Shown: positions 26,459 through 37,422, counted from the first letter of the stretch. The stretch: 64,000 nucleotides of DNA from Aquimarina spinulae (GCF_943373825.1 NZ_CALSBP010000002.1:248001-312000), one strand, 5' to 3'. Notes: generated by a model from the sequence alone, not told the origin. Program-made: numbers and translations.

Positions 26459-29400
26459 ACTTGTATGATATTATATCACTACCTCTATGTATTTGCCCGG
26501 GTAATACATATTGCAATTTGGTTTTATAAGTCTCTTTTTTCATTATCGGAAATGGTCCTACTACCAGATCTCTATATTGTTGCATAGTTTCCCAAGGAAG
26601 ACTCGAATTTGTTAATTGATATCCTAAGTCTACATAGTCCCGATAATAGTACAGAGTTAAGTCATAACGATATGGATTATAGGTTCTAATTCTGTCATTA
26701 AGATCATTCTCCAGATATGTCAAATACCATGATTGTGGCTCCACACCTTCTACAGGAGGAACACCTACTTTGGTGACATCTCTTTTTACCGTAATGCTAT
26801 TCCCTATTGGATAATTTTCATAAAGCAAAGGTTTAATCTCTTTTTTATAGTATGTATCATTATGAGCAGCTATTGCCTTAATTAGAGAAGTACCTCCTGA
26901 ATACTGATTCCCAGATAGTTCTACCATATCAAAAGGCTCAATTGGGTCTATTTTTGATACGAGAACCATCCCATAAGGTTTTGTAATAAGGTCATACAAA
27001 TCCTTATCTGTATTCATTGCTTTCATCTTTTTCTTAAAAGTGGTATACTCGCTTGTTCTAAAATCATAGGTCAATAACTCTCGTTCTTCTCCCTGGGTAA
27101 CCACTCCTTCGGCTTTTCGAGTTCTTATCTCAACATCATTTCCAGATTCATCATCCCCTAATTCTGTTTTTGTATAGGATTCGGTTATGTTACCCGAGTC
27201 ATCCTTTTTTGGAGGAATCAATTTAATCTCTACATTGTATGATGTCTGAGTACTTATCGTTTCCGGAATAGCATAGGTGAGTTGTTTTTCGCCTCCATTA
27301 TATGCGAAATTTTCAACCAAATCTTCTCCAGAATCAGTACTCATCGTCATATTTTTATTCCAGCTAGGTACCGGATCAAATAGATATGATTGTCCTCGTT
27401 TTAGATTGATATATCCAATGTTGTATTCTTTGGCAAAGAAGTTCTTTTGTCCTAGTACGGGATACATATATTCGATATTGTGTAATGGAATTGTTTTTGG
27501 TGCTTCTCCTGTAGTAAAATTCACTTCTTTGGCCTCTGTAGATACACTTCCATTTTCTTTGATGATCTGCCATTGTCCATTTTTATATTCTTCAAAATGT
27601 AACTGTACAAATGCTTTGAGTTGGGTATTTGGTGGTAATATTTCATGAGAATAGAATACGGCCATATCATTATTATTACCCCATTTTATTTCTCCCTGAA
27701 GTAATTGCCCTTCTTTACTTACTTCAAATTTATCCATAAGAATACGGTACTTTTGATCTCCAGAATCATCCGGGATTTCAAATACTTTATTGATTGGCAT
27801 ATTAAATACGACTTGCGGTGCAGCAAAGACATCTACATCTACCGAGCTCTCTTCTGGGGTCATATCCCCTATAACGGCCATACCATCAAGTACACCTCCT
27901 TGTTCAATTTCACATTTATCTCCAAGCTCTATTTTAAATCTAAAACTTCCTTTAACCAGGCCTCCCAGAATACGATAACGACCTGCTAAATATCCTTTAA
28001 ACCATGCCGGATTTGGGAATCGGGATTGCATTAGTATAGCTCCTCCTCCATTAAAAATGGATACTTTCTTTTTAAATCCAAATACTTTGATTTTTAATCC
28101 TACTTTTCCTTGCATATAAGCATAGGATTGCCCGTTAGCATACCAGCCATTCATTCCTATTTGTTCTGAAGAACCTTTACAATGTGCTTCTCCATAGTCC
28201 TTAAGCATAAGATCGAATCCTATTCCCGCATCAAATCGCGCATAGAAAATCAAAAACCTAAGATCTCCTGTACTTACACTTACACTGGACCCAAATGCTA
28301 ACCCTTTACCTGCCTTGAGAGAGTTAAGGTCTCGTGTATAATCTAATTTTGATGCATCTACTCCTAAAAGGTTGGCGACAATATCGGGTGGTGGCGGGCT
28401 ACCTGGGATATTATCTCCCGACATGAAGTAGCTTTTTGTTTTCATTTTAACAAACCCCAGATTTAATGCTACTCCTATAGGATCATTAGGGGTTCCTATC
28501 AAAATATGCCACTCGTTTGGATCTACGTAAAAATCCATCCATCCTGCTCGTCCATTGTTTCCAACACCTTCAAGGATTCCGAAAAGGTTCACATATACCT
28601 CTGACGTAGAATGAAAAACATCATTCACAAAATCATAACCAATAAATACATCTGCTGTAATTGCTCCATCAGGAGTAAATGGTGGTTCTCCATCATATCC
28701 TACATTACTGGCAATATCACTTAATTGATCATTAATTGCGTCATAAAAATCAGATGGTAACGAAGCAATAAGCCTACCATGGCCTTTCATATATATTTCC
28801 TGTAATCCTCCTGACCGTAAAAACGCCATCCCGAACTCTACTGTTGCATTAAAAAGATCTGGTGATCCTGCTGTGATAATCCCTACCGATGCTTTCATTC
28901 CAAAACCATTCTCATTATAGGGTTCATAAATTACTCCTGAGCTAGATGCTCCTATCTGAGTGTATTGTGCATCTTTCTGCTTTGTAGTCCCAGCCATCTT
29001 CATGCGGTTATAGAAACCTCCTCCAAACGCATTAATCTCAAACCCGGGAAAAATAGGAATCCCTTGCGGTAAAGTCACACTGGCATCTGCGTACCAATAT
29101 CTAAAACTATCGGTTTTTCCAAACAAAGCTTTGGCCTCTACCTCTAGTTTCATTCCTGTAGTAAACTTGGCTCCTACTGCCCCGGCAAAACCAGTACCAT
29201 AAGTTGGGTCATCTTCAAAAATAAAGATGGCTCCTTTTAGCTCCATTCCTGCCACAGACATTTGCAAGAAAATTCGTTCGAGGTCTATGCCATCATATTT
29301 CCAGCGATCTCTCCCTTCACTTTGATCTAAGAGCGCATTAATTTTTAGTTTGGCTCCTCCACCATTAGCTCCGTCTCCTTCTGAGGTAAGATTGATATTA

Positions 29401-31160
29401 AAATCAAAAACAAGCGCTGCTTTATTATCAGAAGGGGTTTCTAATCCTATTTCATTAACCGTTAAAGGGAAATTAGCAATTTTCATTTCTCCTTTATACC
29501 CAAAATAACCAACCGAAAATTTTGGAGATTCGGTTTGTATGACCATTTCCTTAAATACAATTCCCTTAAAATCGACAGTCTTATCTTTTTTAGTATCTGT
29601 CGATGTGCTTTCTTCTTTTTTTAACCCAGATGCAATATTTATAGACCCGTTTAAGCTTGCTTTAGGCCTAAACTTATCATCTTTAACCTTTAGTTCTATA
29701 TACGATTCTGGTGTTAAGGTTACTTCGGCATTCCATACATCAAAATTAATATCTTCGGTATTAGATACACTAAGGGTATATTCATCGGGTTGGATTATTG
29801 CGGTATAATTTACCTTATCGACTTCGGATACAGGTAATATGATCTGTCCCTCAAATTCTCCTCCTTTTAACTTATTTACTTCAATATCCAGTAAAAAGTG
29901 ATCTAACGAAAATGCCCATCCCGAAGCTGATCCTTCGTCTAATGTAAGAATATTATCTCCTGTAAATTTACCGGTTACTCCCTGGCCATCGATAATCAGG
30001 TTATGTGCTCCAAAAGCAACTCTTTCATCATTATTTTGTTTCTCGAATGCTTTGGGTAAAACAACTTCTAAATCTTGTACGTATACTCCTCTCCACAAAT
30101 TGGGGTTCTCGCCATAATATGTATTTAGATATCCTGATGGCATCGACTCGTCATTACGTAAATCACTAAAATCCAGTACTGCATTTTTTAGTTTAAAAGT
30201 AGTCTCTTCTGCTGCTCCTGTGATCCCAAATTCGGGTAATGATATGTTGACTACCATATCATTCCAATCTTCTGCTACTATTTTAAAATCACTATCAACA
30301 TAGCCTGTTTTCTTTTTACCGTTTTTATCTACCGGAAATAATAATCCATCGGTGAATTTGATATTGGCATCTATCCCCAATTCCTTAAAACCAGAACAGT
30401 CGATTACTGCATAGGTGCCTGGGTTTTCAAAACTCCCTTTTAAAGTAAGTAAGATGGCGCCACTATTAAGATTCATCGTATATTGTGAAATTAGGTGTAG
30501 CCTGGCATCTCCATCTATCCCACCATCATGAGATAGTTTGATATTAGATGCCCCTAAAATCAATACATCTTTTTTCTTTTTTGTCGTCGTGGTTGTTCCT
30601 TCTGCTGTGGTTGTTGATGTAGTTGTGGTTTCTGGTAATTCTACCCTAAGAAAAACGGTAAGTTCTGTATGCTTAGGTTTAAAAACAGCTTTGGCGATCC
30701 CAACGGTATAGGTTACATTACTAATAGTAACCGGTTTAATAGCAACAGGTAGTTCTTTTAATTTATCATTGGTAAGCTCTTCAATATAATTCTTTGTATT
30801 GTCAATGGTTTCAAATACACCATTAGCTATCTCAAGCCAATTCTTGTCTTGTTCGGCATTAGGCCCATTAAACTGAAACCCCTCTGTGACTCCAAATCCA
30901 GATGTTTTCTCCTCTATTATAGGAGTGTCGAACTTCTCGAGTGACTTAAAATCTCGAAAAGTCTTAGCTTGTTTTACAGGTACAATTTTGGTATGGGTAA
31001 CTGTGGTATTGTTATGCAAACTATCCTTAACCGGTTCTGCTTTTTCGCTTTTAGTATCTTCTGTTTTTTTCTCTGTAGCATATAACATGTCATTTGCCAA
31101 CAAACTTGTTGTAGATAAACAAAGACATAATACTAATGCGAATCGTAGTACTTTATTCAT
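26445..31160 (-). CDS. Very large exported beta-rich protein of unknown function
   Basis: A 1571-aa protein with a signal peptide (ending SLLAND), then a K/E/T-rich linker with a Thr-rich run near residue 190 and a long beta-rich body. The middle (about 560-900) has glycine-rich strands such as KFTTGMKLEVEAKALFGKTD and FEINAFGGGFYNR, reminiscent of beta-solenoid or barrel-like sheets. There is no recognised domain and no T9SS signal. It is first in the operon with the fibronectin-III and SprB-repeat proteins, so an outer-membrane or surface assembly role is likely but unproven. Transcription starts from a regulon promoter at 31270-31315. The product cannot be named from sequence alone. Confidence 0.82.
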   Translation of the reverse strand: MNKVLRFALVLCLCLSTTSLLANDMLYATEKKTEDTKSEKAEPVKDSLHNNTTVTHTKIVPVKQAKTFRDFKSLEKFDTPIIEEKTSGFGVTEGFQFNGPNAEQDKNWLEIANGVFETIDNTKNYIEELTNDKLKELPVAIKPVTISNVTYTVGIAKAVFKPKHTELTVFLRVELPETTTTSTTTAEGTTTTTKKKKDVLILGASNIKLSHDGGIDGDARLHLISQYTMNLNSGAILLTLKGSFENPGTYAVIDCSGFKELGIDANIKFTDGLLFPVDKNGKKKTGYVDSDFKIVAEDWNDMVVNISLPEFGITGAAEETTFKLKNAVLDFSDLRNDESMPSGYLNTYYGENPNLWRGVYVQDLEVVLPKAFEKQNNDERVAFGAHNLIIDGQGVTGKFTGDNILTLDEGSASGWAFSLDHFLLDIEVNKLKGGEFEGQIILPVSEVDKVNYTAIIQPDEYTLSVSNTEDINFDVWNAEVTLTPESYIELKVKDDKFRPKASLNGSINIASGLKKEESTSTDTKKDKTVDFKGIVFKEMVIQTESPKFSVGYFGYKGEMKIANFPLTVNEIGLETPSDNKAALVFDFNINLTSEGDGANGGGAKLKINALLDQSEGRDRWKYDGIDLERIFLQMSVAGMELKGAIFIFEDDPTYGTGFAGAVGAKFTTGMKLEVEAKALFGKTDSFRYWYADASVTLPQGIPIFPGFEINAFGGGFYNRMKMAGTTKQKDAQYTQIGASSSGVIYEPYNENGFGMKASVGIITAGSPDLFNATVEFGMAFLRSGGLQEIYMKGHGRLIASLPSDFYDAINDQLSDIASNVGYDGEPPFTPDGAITADVFIGYDFVNDVFHSTSEVYVNLFGILEGVGNNGRAGWMDFYVDPNEWHILIGTPNDPIGVALNLGFVKMKTKSYFMSGDNIPGSPPPPDIVANLLGVDASKLDYTRDLNSLKAGKGLAFGSSVSVSTGDLRFLIFYARFDAGIGFDLMLKDYGEAHCKGSSEQIGMNGWYANGQSYAYMQGKVGLKIKVFGFKKKVSIFNGGGAILMQSRFPNPAWFKGYLAGRYRILGGLVKGSFRFKIELGDKCEIEQGGVLDGMAVIGDMTPEESSVDVDVFAAPQVVFNMPINKVFEIPDDSGDQKYRILMDKFEVSKEGQLLQGEIKWGNNNDMAVFYSHEILPPNTQLKAFVQLHFEEYKNGQWQIIKENGSVSTEAKEVNFTTGEAPKTIPLHNIEYMYPVLGQKNFFAKEYNIGYINLKRGQSYLFDPVPSWNKNMTMSTDSGEDLVENFAYNGGEKQLTYAIPETISTQTSYNVEIKLIPPKKDDSGNITESYTKTELGDDESGNDVEIRTRKAEGVVTQGEERELLTYDFRTSEYTTFKKKMKAMNTDKDLYDLITKPYGMVLVSKIDPIEPFDMVELSGNQYSGGTSLIKAIAAHNDTYYKKEIKPLLYENYPIGNSITVKRDVTKVGVPPVEGVEPQSWYLTYLENDLNDRIRTYNPYRYDLTLYYYRDYVDLGYQLTNSSLPWETMQQYRDLVVGPFPIMKKETYKTKLQYVLPGQIHRGSDIISYKYGDK

Positions 31161-31269
31161 AGGCTCTGGGGCAAAATTATCTTTTAAAAAAAATGTATGT
31201 TTACAGGTTTTTTGATTTCTAACCCGTTGTTAAAAACATAGTTTTTTTTATAAGTTGATTAACATTATG

Positions 31270-31315
31270 CAAGTTTATTAATAAGCCAAATGGGAAATAT
31301 CACGGTTTTCAGGGG
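31270..31315 (-). promoter_or_regulatory. Regulon promoter: CCCTG-AAAA-CCGTG, N23, TAAACTTG
   Basis: On the minus strand, CCCCTG-AAAA-CCGTG (31315 to 31301) is followed after exactly 23 bp by TAAACTTG (31277 to 31270), a 7/8 match to TAnnTTTG. It lies 110 bp before the start of the 1571-aa gene. There is no TTG at the -33 position. Apart from this promoter and the hairpin at 31439, I see nothing else in the 374 bp between the two operons. Confidence 0.7.
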
Positions 31316-31438
31316 TTTTACGTTTTTACCTTACTTTTTTTACAAAAAACAACAATTAAACACCTGATTATCAGTATGAAAAATACTCCAGCTTTTAAAA
31401 AATGGTAGAACTTAGAAGTAGTATTTCTTTATTAAAGC

Positions 31439-31466
31439 AAAAAAGCTCTTATGTAGAGCTTTTTTG
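31439..31466. terminator. Bidirectional terminator after the toxin/immunity operon
   Basis: AAAAAGCTCT and AGAGCTTTTT form a perfect 10-bp stem around a 5-nt loop, with A and T tracts on the two sides so that it can work in either direction. It lies about 70 bp after the stop of the small gene at 31535, closing the leftward operon. Confidence 0.85.
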
Positions 31467-31534
31467 TTGAGATTGATTCTACAAGGTCTGGAGACTTTGC
31501 GAAATATAGAGTGATCAAATATTAATTTTTATAC

Positions 31535-31759
31535 TCAAATCGAAGGAATAATTTCTCTTATTTTATATGACTCATAATCATTTCTAATTTGTTCAGCTAA
31601 ATCTTTCAATTGCTCAAAATTGAAATTTTCTTCAGTACTATTTAATTGAAAACTTTTAGATACATCTACATAACTAGAATAGAACACAACTGAGATTATT
31701 TTTTTACCATCCACTTCATAGAGAACAAAATCCCAGTTATTTTTAAATAATTGTTTCAT
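31535..31759 (-). CDS. Small probable immunity protein
   Basis: A 74-aa soluble, acidic protein without signal peptide, starting 5 bp after the stop of the 1884-aa TANFOR/protease/toxin-like protein. A small cytoplasmic protein immediately downstream of a modular exported protein with a toxin-like C-terminus is the classic position of an immunity gene. The sequence (beta strands around WDFVLYEVDGKKIISVVFY, then a helix) matches no immunity family I can name. Function is inferred from position. Confidence 0.6.
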   Translation of the reverse strand: MKQLFKNNWDFVLYEVDGKKIISVVFYSSYVDVSKSFQLNSTEENFNFEQLKDLAEQIRNDYESYKIREIIPSI

Positions 31760-31764
31760 TAATC

Positions 31765-34700
31765 TTAATTTAAATCTATAACAATATAATCAATATTTTC
31801 AATCATCCCTTCTGTCTTTATAATACCTTCTAAATCTCCTTCTGGTAATTTTCCTCCAGGAATCCATTGTGGGTTTGTTCCAGATTCATTTCCTGTAGGC
31901 ATTTCGACTTTATACTTAGGCGTTAATTTAAAATCAATTCTTATTACCTCACCTCCTTCTAATTGGCTTTCAGGTATTCCTAATTTTTTAGATCTTTCGG
32001 ATAATGGTAACTTTAATATTTTATCTATTTCAGATTTTGTTGATACATATTCGGTCTTACCTTTATCAGGCTTCCCTACTCCATATTTCTCATAATCTTT
32101 CTTTAAAACAATCCTTGAAGCAATTCCTTCTCTTGTAAATTTTGCAATATGTGCATCAATATATTTCTGAATTAAATATTCAGAAGGATTCGGTCTATTC
32201 CTTTTCCCCATATCAATGACTTTTTGCTTGTTCCATCCTGGTTTCCATGCTTTAGCTAACTCTCCACCAATATCATTAACCTTCTTAAAACCAACCTCTT
32301 TTCCTTTTCTTAAGATGACATCTTCTTTATATTTGCCGGCAACTTCTGCTCCATCTGCCTCATCCAGGAATTTTTTCTTGATTAGGTTTCCTTCGGTATC
32401 TATACGTGCTATTTCTGTATTTTCACTATCTACTATTTTTACTTCTCCCTTCTTAATACCAGAAAACTTAATTGGTAACTCTAATTTAGAATCAAATATC
32501 TTATTTGCTTCTTCGAGCCCATCTATTAATTTTTGTTTATTAGCAGTAGATCCTTCTACCATCAATTTTTTAAACCCTAGAAATGAATCCTGATCATCAT
32601 AAGTAAAACGATCATGGGTTTTAGCAAGAATCTCTAGGTTTTTACCATCATTTGCAAAACGAATATTTCTAAAAGGCTCTAATATTTCCCATGATTTCTC
32701 AAGGCTTGCCTTTTTATCAGGTGATGCATTGTCATACAGTTGTTTAATATTTTGATGTTTATTCTCTGGTAAATCAGACAAAACAATTTTAAGCTTAGGA
32801 ATTCTAATACCTTCTGTAACTTCAAGTCCCTCAATTAATCTCTTCCTTTCTTCTGGTTTATCCTTAAGAAATTTTGGATCACTTTTTACTTTATTTAGTA
32901 AATCTCCTGCTCCCTTCTTTAACTCTGTCTCTTGAGGCTTTGTAAGTTTATTATTAAGTTGTTTCCCCAGATCCTTTACTTTTATTCCTTTTTGAATAAT
33001 ACCCAGATAAAACTGTACAGCCTTACAAGTTTCATCTGTCTTACAAGTTTCTGAATACTTTAATAAAGTCTCAACAGTAGATAACCCCAACTTTACATTT
33101 TCAAAACTATTAAGTATTGTAGCAAATAAATTACGGTCTTCATAAATTTCCCAAAGTTCTTCTAAGTTAGCGTTATTACCTATTCTTCCTGCTATTTCCC
33201 TTAGTCCTTTAAGAGTTTTTTCTCTATCTGCTCCATCTGGTATTAAATCAGGGTTATCCTTTATTTCTTTATGTAGTTTACCTGCAGTCTTCTTTAATTT
33301 AGCGCTTCTTTTCACCAAATCACCATATCCAATTCCTAATCCCAATACATCACCAAAAATCCCTAACATATCGCAATATGTCTTTTCTTTTTTCGTCTGA
33401 GGTTGTTTTGGTGAGTCGCAAGGTTTAGAGTATTTAACTAATAAATTTGCTGTAGACACCAATACATCTAATCCTTTTAAGCCTTCAAAAAAGCTACTTA
33501 TCTTACCAACGTTTTTAAGATGTTTTAGTTTAGTTAAATTACCTACTCCGCTACCAGTCAACACGACATCTATTACAAGTTCTGCTTTTTCCAGGTTTTT
33601 TCTCAGGTTATCTCTCTTTACATTTCCTGCAAAAATTATTGCTGGTATTTTTTTTGTAACCTTCGAATTATCTCCATTCTCAAAGATTACCATAACTGGC
33701 TGATAATATCTATATTTTAATGCTCCCTGCCGATTTCCCATATCAGCAGGAATAATTAAATGTTCCTTATTAAATACAGCAGAATCATAAGTTACATTTG
33801 GAAACCATGATTTCCCATCGTAATGAATTAAATGAGAGGTTCTAGGTGTTGAATAATCTGCAACATAATCAATATATGCATATGCACTTTCGTCTTCATA
33901 TTTACTATTATTCCATAACTTATATAAGACATTAAGCAGTCTAGAGAAATTATTTTCATTTCCGGCCCATAACCAAGCAGCATTTACATCTTGTGTTTGT
34001 TTAAAAAGCTTTTCTAGCAATACATAATCATCAAGTAAAAACTGTAAGATTTCGTTATTAAAAGATCTTCTATCTGTGGATGGGGGTGTTTCAAGTAAAT
34101 CAAGTATCAGGTCTTCATAATATTCTGTTAACCAATCTTCATTTGCTTCTAATGTACTTACAATCTTAGAGATAATTCTATACCTTGTCTCAGCAGAAAA
34201 ATATTGTATACCACAATTAGCTATACTTTTTAATTGCTCAAAATGCTCTTTTGTTAATTTACTGTTTTGTAATATTTCCTTTACAATTTTATTTGTTTCA
34301 TCTCTTATCTGAGACTTATCTTTAGGAAACAGATATTCTCGTAGTCTATCTAATTCTCTAGAATCTGCTCCCGTACTGGTCCTTAGTATGTATATCTCAA
34401 CATTTTTATACAACAAACTATAACGCCAAGGCCCATTTTTCTTACGACTCTCTGGGTTTTTACCTATTTCTACAGCTTCATATACAGCTTTTCCTTCAAA
34501 ACTTCCTTTATCAATTTTGATCTTTATATCAGATCCTTTCCATTTTGTACTGAAAGTTCCTGTTTTTCCAAAAACCGAGGTATCAAAAGAAATAACACCA
34601 TTTGGATCGGTAGTGTTTATATGTGCGCATCTTATGATTTGAAATATCTTATCTACAAACTCTGTATTTGTATATTGTCCTTCATCATCATTCTGAAACC

Positions 34701-37419
34701 AATACAATTTAAATCCTGGAGCAAAGATGTTTTTCCAGTCCATATGGTTAAAGGCTGTACCTCCTTTATAATCCATCATAAAATGGGTAGTTGCTTCTGT
34801 AGTACCATATTCCTCGAACGGGTGTTCGAGCCCAAATACCCCGTGCCCCAGCTCGTGAGCTATAGTTCTGGCATCATCTGTAGAACCTTGAAATATATAC
34901 CCAAACTGACTTTTGAGCGGCATAAACCCTTCTATCTCTCTGTTTTCATTAGAGTTGACTCCTTTAAAGTCGGTAACAAAGACATAGTATGCATCTTGCT
35001 TGTACTCACTAGTGGTTTTAAAATAAGCATTGATCGCCGCTTCTTCTGCACTGTAGTGAGATAACAACCCACTATCTCCTGCATTAAGCACACCATACGG
35101 CTCTTCTTTATCCCAGATACTTTCTGGTACCTGAAATCGTTGTCCTACGGTGATATTAAAATTAACACCAACCTTACTATAGATCTTTTTAATTTCTGCT
35201 TCAACCCGGTTTACCTTAGCTTTATTTACAGGAATCAGTACGATATTAACATCGGTAAATGCTTTGCTACCCAAATGCACTACATTAAGAACTCCTGCAA
35301 TCGTACTTTTTTCACCTTTTCCTTTTTTTACAGTTGCCAGTACTTTGGTTATTGCATAATCATAAGATTTTTTAAGAGTTAATGTCGCTACATTTTTATC
35401 CCAGCTAGCCGGAATTTCTACACCACTTTTTGTTTTAAATACAATATCTTCGTTAGCAATCGAATCATCGCTAAAATCTGCTACGGCTTTAACAAAATCA
35501 TTTCCGCTTATATTAGATATTGCTTTAAATGCCGGAGTATACGTTCCTCCTCCCACTACAGGAATAGAGGGATAAAATTCTTCTTTGCCTAATTTGTCTT
35601 TGGCACTGTCTGGTAATGCATCAAAATTATAATAACCCGATTCTATAAATGTAATCAAGACTCCTGTTTCTGAGATCTGCATAATCTCATTATCTTCTAT
35701 TCCTTCTGTATTAGTAGCTGTGGCAGGCCCATCTTCTGCCATTACACCATCTAGTGCCCTCACCGTACCGTTTTCTTCTACCCTCCAGACTTTATCATCA
35801 CTACCCGAAATCTGTAAATCTCTCCCTCCGGGTACGAGAGCTTCCTCACCATTGGTTCCTGTAATAACTACCGCTCCATGCTCATTGATTGTGATACTTT
35901 CTATAACAAATCCAACCTCTACCTGGCTAGTTTCTCCCTCATCACCGGTAATAATTTCTACTACATCTGTATTGATATCTACGGTCATGGTTTCACTTTC
36001 TCCATACACCGGATCATATAAGGTTACGATCTCTCCCGCTGCCAATTGATTCTCTGTATTGATCAGAATGTTATTAAATTTTACTCCATAGTGGGTTGAC
36101 CTCAAATATGGTATCCCTACATAACCTCTTCCGGTAATACGACCATCAGCCTGATTATCAATTTCTACTATTCGAACAATAAAATCTCCCGCGGTAATTC
36201 TGTCTCCAATCTTTAGACCTGGATGTCCTTCTTGATTAGCTATAGCAATAGGGTCTGGTGTAATCCCGCAATCATAATTTGCAGTTTCATCTTGTGTTGT
36301 ATCGGTAGTGACCTCCTGCACATCAGAATATTCTCCATACTGATATTTACATTTCGCCTTTACTTTATATTCGTATGTGGTACCAGGTTTAAGATCCCAT
36401 ATAGTTGTCCAACCACTATTGGTACGTTTGGTAAACCAATATGCATTAGGTCTATTGGCTTCTCGGTATGCAATAGTATATTCGCTATATTCTGAAGGAT
36501 CTTCACCCCAAAAAACATTGATTTTTGAAATCCCTTTGGGCGTTGCAGATACATTATCCAATGTTCTACATGGTGACGTTTTAGAGAACCAAAAAATCTC
36601 GCTATTTCCTTCATTCTTAAATAGACCAACCTCTTCAATACCTTGTAATGCTTTTGCTTTTACGCGCCATGCATATCGCTTCTCTGGTAACAACTGCGGT
36701 TGTGCAGGACCATATACAAATGAGGTAGATTGGGTTGTAGTTTCAAAAACAGGAACCTGAGATAAAAATGCAGTTTGTGGATCTACCTGGTCATCCCAAA
36801 TCTCTACAATACTAAGTTCATACTTTACATTACTTACATTAATATGTCTTGGGGTCCACTGAAAAACAATATTCTCTACATCTGTGGGTTCTATATTGGC
36901 CCCTTTAAAAGGCAGATTTAGTAATGGAGGTTCATTATTGTATATAAAAGCATTTGCACATGTCTTTGATGATAAACGGTTACCTGTAGAAAAGTCAAAA
37001 ACTTCAAAACAAAATTGATAACTACCTTCGGGAATAGTGCTACCATAGATATTCGAATTGATACCCTTTATATTTTGAAATTCGAAATAAGGGGCTAATA
37101 CTGTAGTGGTGAGTACCAAAGGAACTCCCCCATCAATAAATAATGAGGAAGCACCTATAACAACATCTCTGCTTTCGAAAGCAATACCATTACCTTCAAA
37201 ATATACTTTTAATCGAATTTGCTCATTAGAAATAGTGATATCGCTAAGTAGCAATTGCACCCGCAACGGACTATTGATTGTAGCCTGATCTGCATAATTA
37301 TAAAAATTTACGGGAGCTGGCGGATTAATTTGCGGAACAACAGTAATAGGAAATCGTTGTGCCATCATTTGACCAAAACCATACAATATAATAAACAGGG
37401 TAAGTATCAGTTTTTTCAT
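31765..37419 (-). CDS. TANFOR-like modular protein with zinc protease motif and toxin-like C-terminus
   Basis: An 1884-aa exported protein (signal ending GQMMAQ). The N-terminal region (about 20-290) resembles the TANFOR domain of Bacteroidota. A fibronectin III module follows (about 295-385), then beta-rich domains, then a metzincin-type zinc motif HELGHGVFGLEH at about residue 853 with a downstream MMDY Met-turn. A long helical region leads to a distinct C-terminus (about 1700-1884) containing KYKVEMPTGNESGTNPQWIP, a pattern I associate with toxin tips of polymorphic toxins. There is no T9SS signal at the end, where the toxin-like domain sits. A likely immunity gene follows after 5 bp. The protease may release the tip; this is inference from related proteins. 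Confidence 0.82.
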   Translation of the reverse strand: MKKLILTLFIILYGFGQMMAQRFPITVVPQINPPAPVNFYNYADQATINSPLRVQLLLSDITISNEQIRLKVYFEGNGIAFESRDVVIGASSLFIDGGVPLVLTTTVLAPYFEFQNIKGINSNIYGSTIPEGSYQFCFEVFDFSTGNRLSSKTCANAFIYNNEPPLLNLPFKGANIEPTDVENIVFQWTPRHINVSNVKYELSIVEIWDDQVDPQTAFLSQVPVFETTTQSTSFVYGPAQPQLLPEKRYAWRVKAKALQGIEEVGLFKNEGNSEIFWFSKTSPCRTLDNVSATPKGISKINVFWGEDPSEYSEYTIAYREANRPNAYWFTKRTNSGWTTIWDLKPGTTYEYKVKAKCKYQYGEYSDVQEVTTDTTQDETANYDCGITPDPIAIANQEGHPGLKIGDRITAGDFIVRIVEIDNQADGRITGRGYVGIPYLRSTHYGVKFNNILINTENQLAAGEIVTLYDPVYGESETMTVDINTDVVEIITGDEGETSQVEVGFVIESITINEHGAVVITGTNGEEALVPGGRDLQISGSDDKVWRVEENGTVRALDGVMAEDGPATATNTEGIEDNEIMQISETGVLITFIESGYYNFDALPDSAKDKLGKEEFYPSIPVVGGGTYTPAFKAISNISGNDFVKAVADFSDDSIANEDIVFKTKSGVEIPASWDKNVATLTLKKSYDYAITKVLATVKKGKGEKSTIAGVLNVVHLGSKAFTDVNIVLIPVNKAKVNRVEAEIKKIYSKVGVNFNITVGQRFQVPESIWDKEEPYGVLNAGDSGLLSHYSAEEAAINAYFKTTSEYKQDAYYVFVTDFKGVNSNENREIEGFMPLKSQFGYIFQGSTDDARTIAHELGHGVFGLEHPFEEYGTTEATTHFMMDYKGGTAFNHMDWKNIFAPGFKLYWFQNDDEGQYTNTEFVDKIFQIIRCAHINTTDPNGVISFDTSVFGKTGTFSTKWKGSDIKIKIDKGSFEGKAVYEAVEIGKNPESRKKNGPWRYSLLYKNVEIYILRTSTGADSRELDRLREYLFPKDKSQIRDETNKIVKEILQNSKLTKEHFEQLKSIANCGIQYFSAETRYRIISKIVSTLEANEDWLTEYYEDLILDLLETPPSTDRRSFNNEILQFLLDDYVLLEKLFKQTQDVNAAWLWAGNENNFSRLLNVLYKLWNNSKYEDESAYAYIDYVADYSTPRTSHLIHYDGKSWFPNVTYDSAVFNKEHLIIPADMGNRQGALKYRYYQPVMVIFENGDNSKVTKKIPAIIFAGNVKRDNLRKNLEKAELVIDVVLTGSGVGNLTKLKHLKNVGKISSFFEGLKGLDVLVSTANLLVKYSKPCDSPKQPQTKKEKTYCDMLGIFGDVLGLGIGYGDLVKRSAKLKKTAGKLHKEIKDNPDLIPDGADREKTLKGLREIAGRIGNNANLEELWEIYEDRNLFATILNSFENVKLGLSTVETLLKYSETCKTDETCKAVQFYLGIIQKGIKVKDLGKQLNNKLTKPQETELKKGAGDLLNKVKSDPKFLKDKPEERKRLIEGLEVTEGIRIPKLKIVLSDLPENKHQNIKQLYDNASPDKKASLEKSWEILEPFRNIRFANDGKNLEILAKTHDRFTYDDQDSFLGFKKLMVEGSTANKQKLIDGLEEANKIFDSKLELPIKFSGIKKGEVKIVDSENTEIARIDTEGNLIKKKFLDEADGAEVAGKYKEDVILRKGKEVGFKKVNDIGGELAKAWKPGWNKQKVIDMGKRNRPNPSEYLIQKYIDAHIAKFTREGIASRIVLKKDYEKYGVGKPDKGKTEYVSTKSEIDKILKLPLSERSKKLGIPESQLEGGEVIRIDFKLTPKYKVEMPTGNESGTNPQWIPGGKLPEGDLEGIIKTEGMIENIDYIVIDLN

Positions 37420-37422
37420 AGG

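Noticed and set aside
26445..31160. T9SS sorting signal on the 1571-aa protein
   Set aside because: The C-terminus lacks the PNP-type opening and the final basic/hydrophobic strand seen in the other T9SS proteins here.
36360..36760. Open frames of 92-127 aa on both strands inside the TANFOR-like gene
   Set aside because: They are shadow frames of a gene with clear domain content and continuous codon use.
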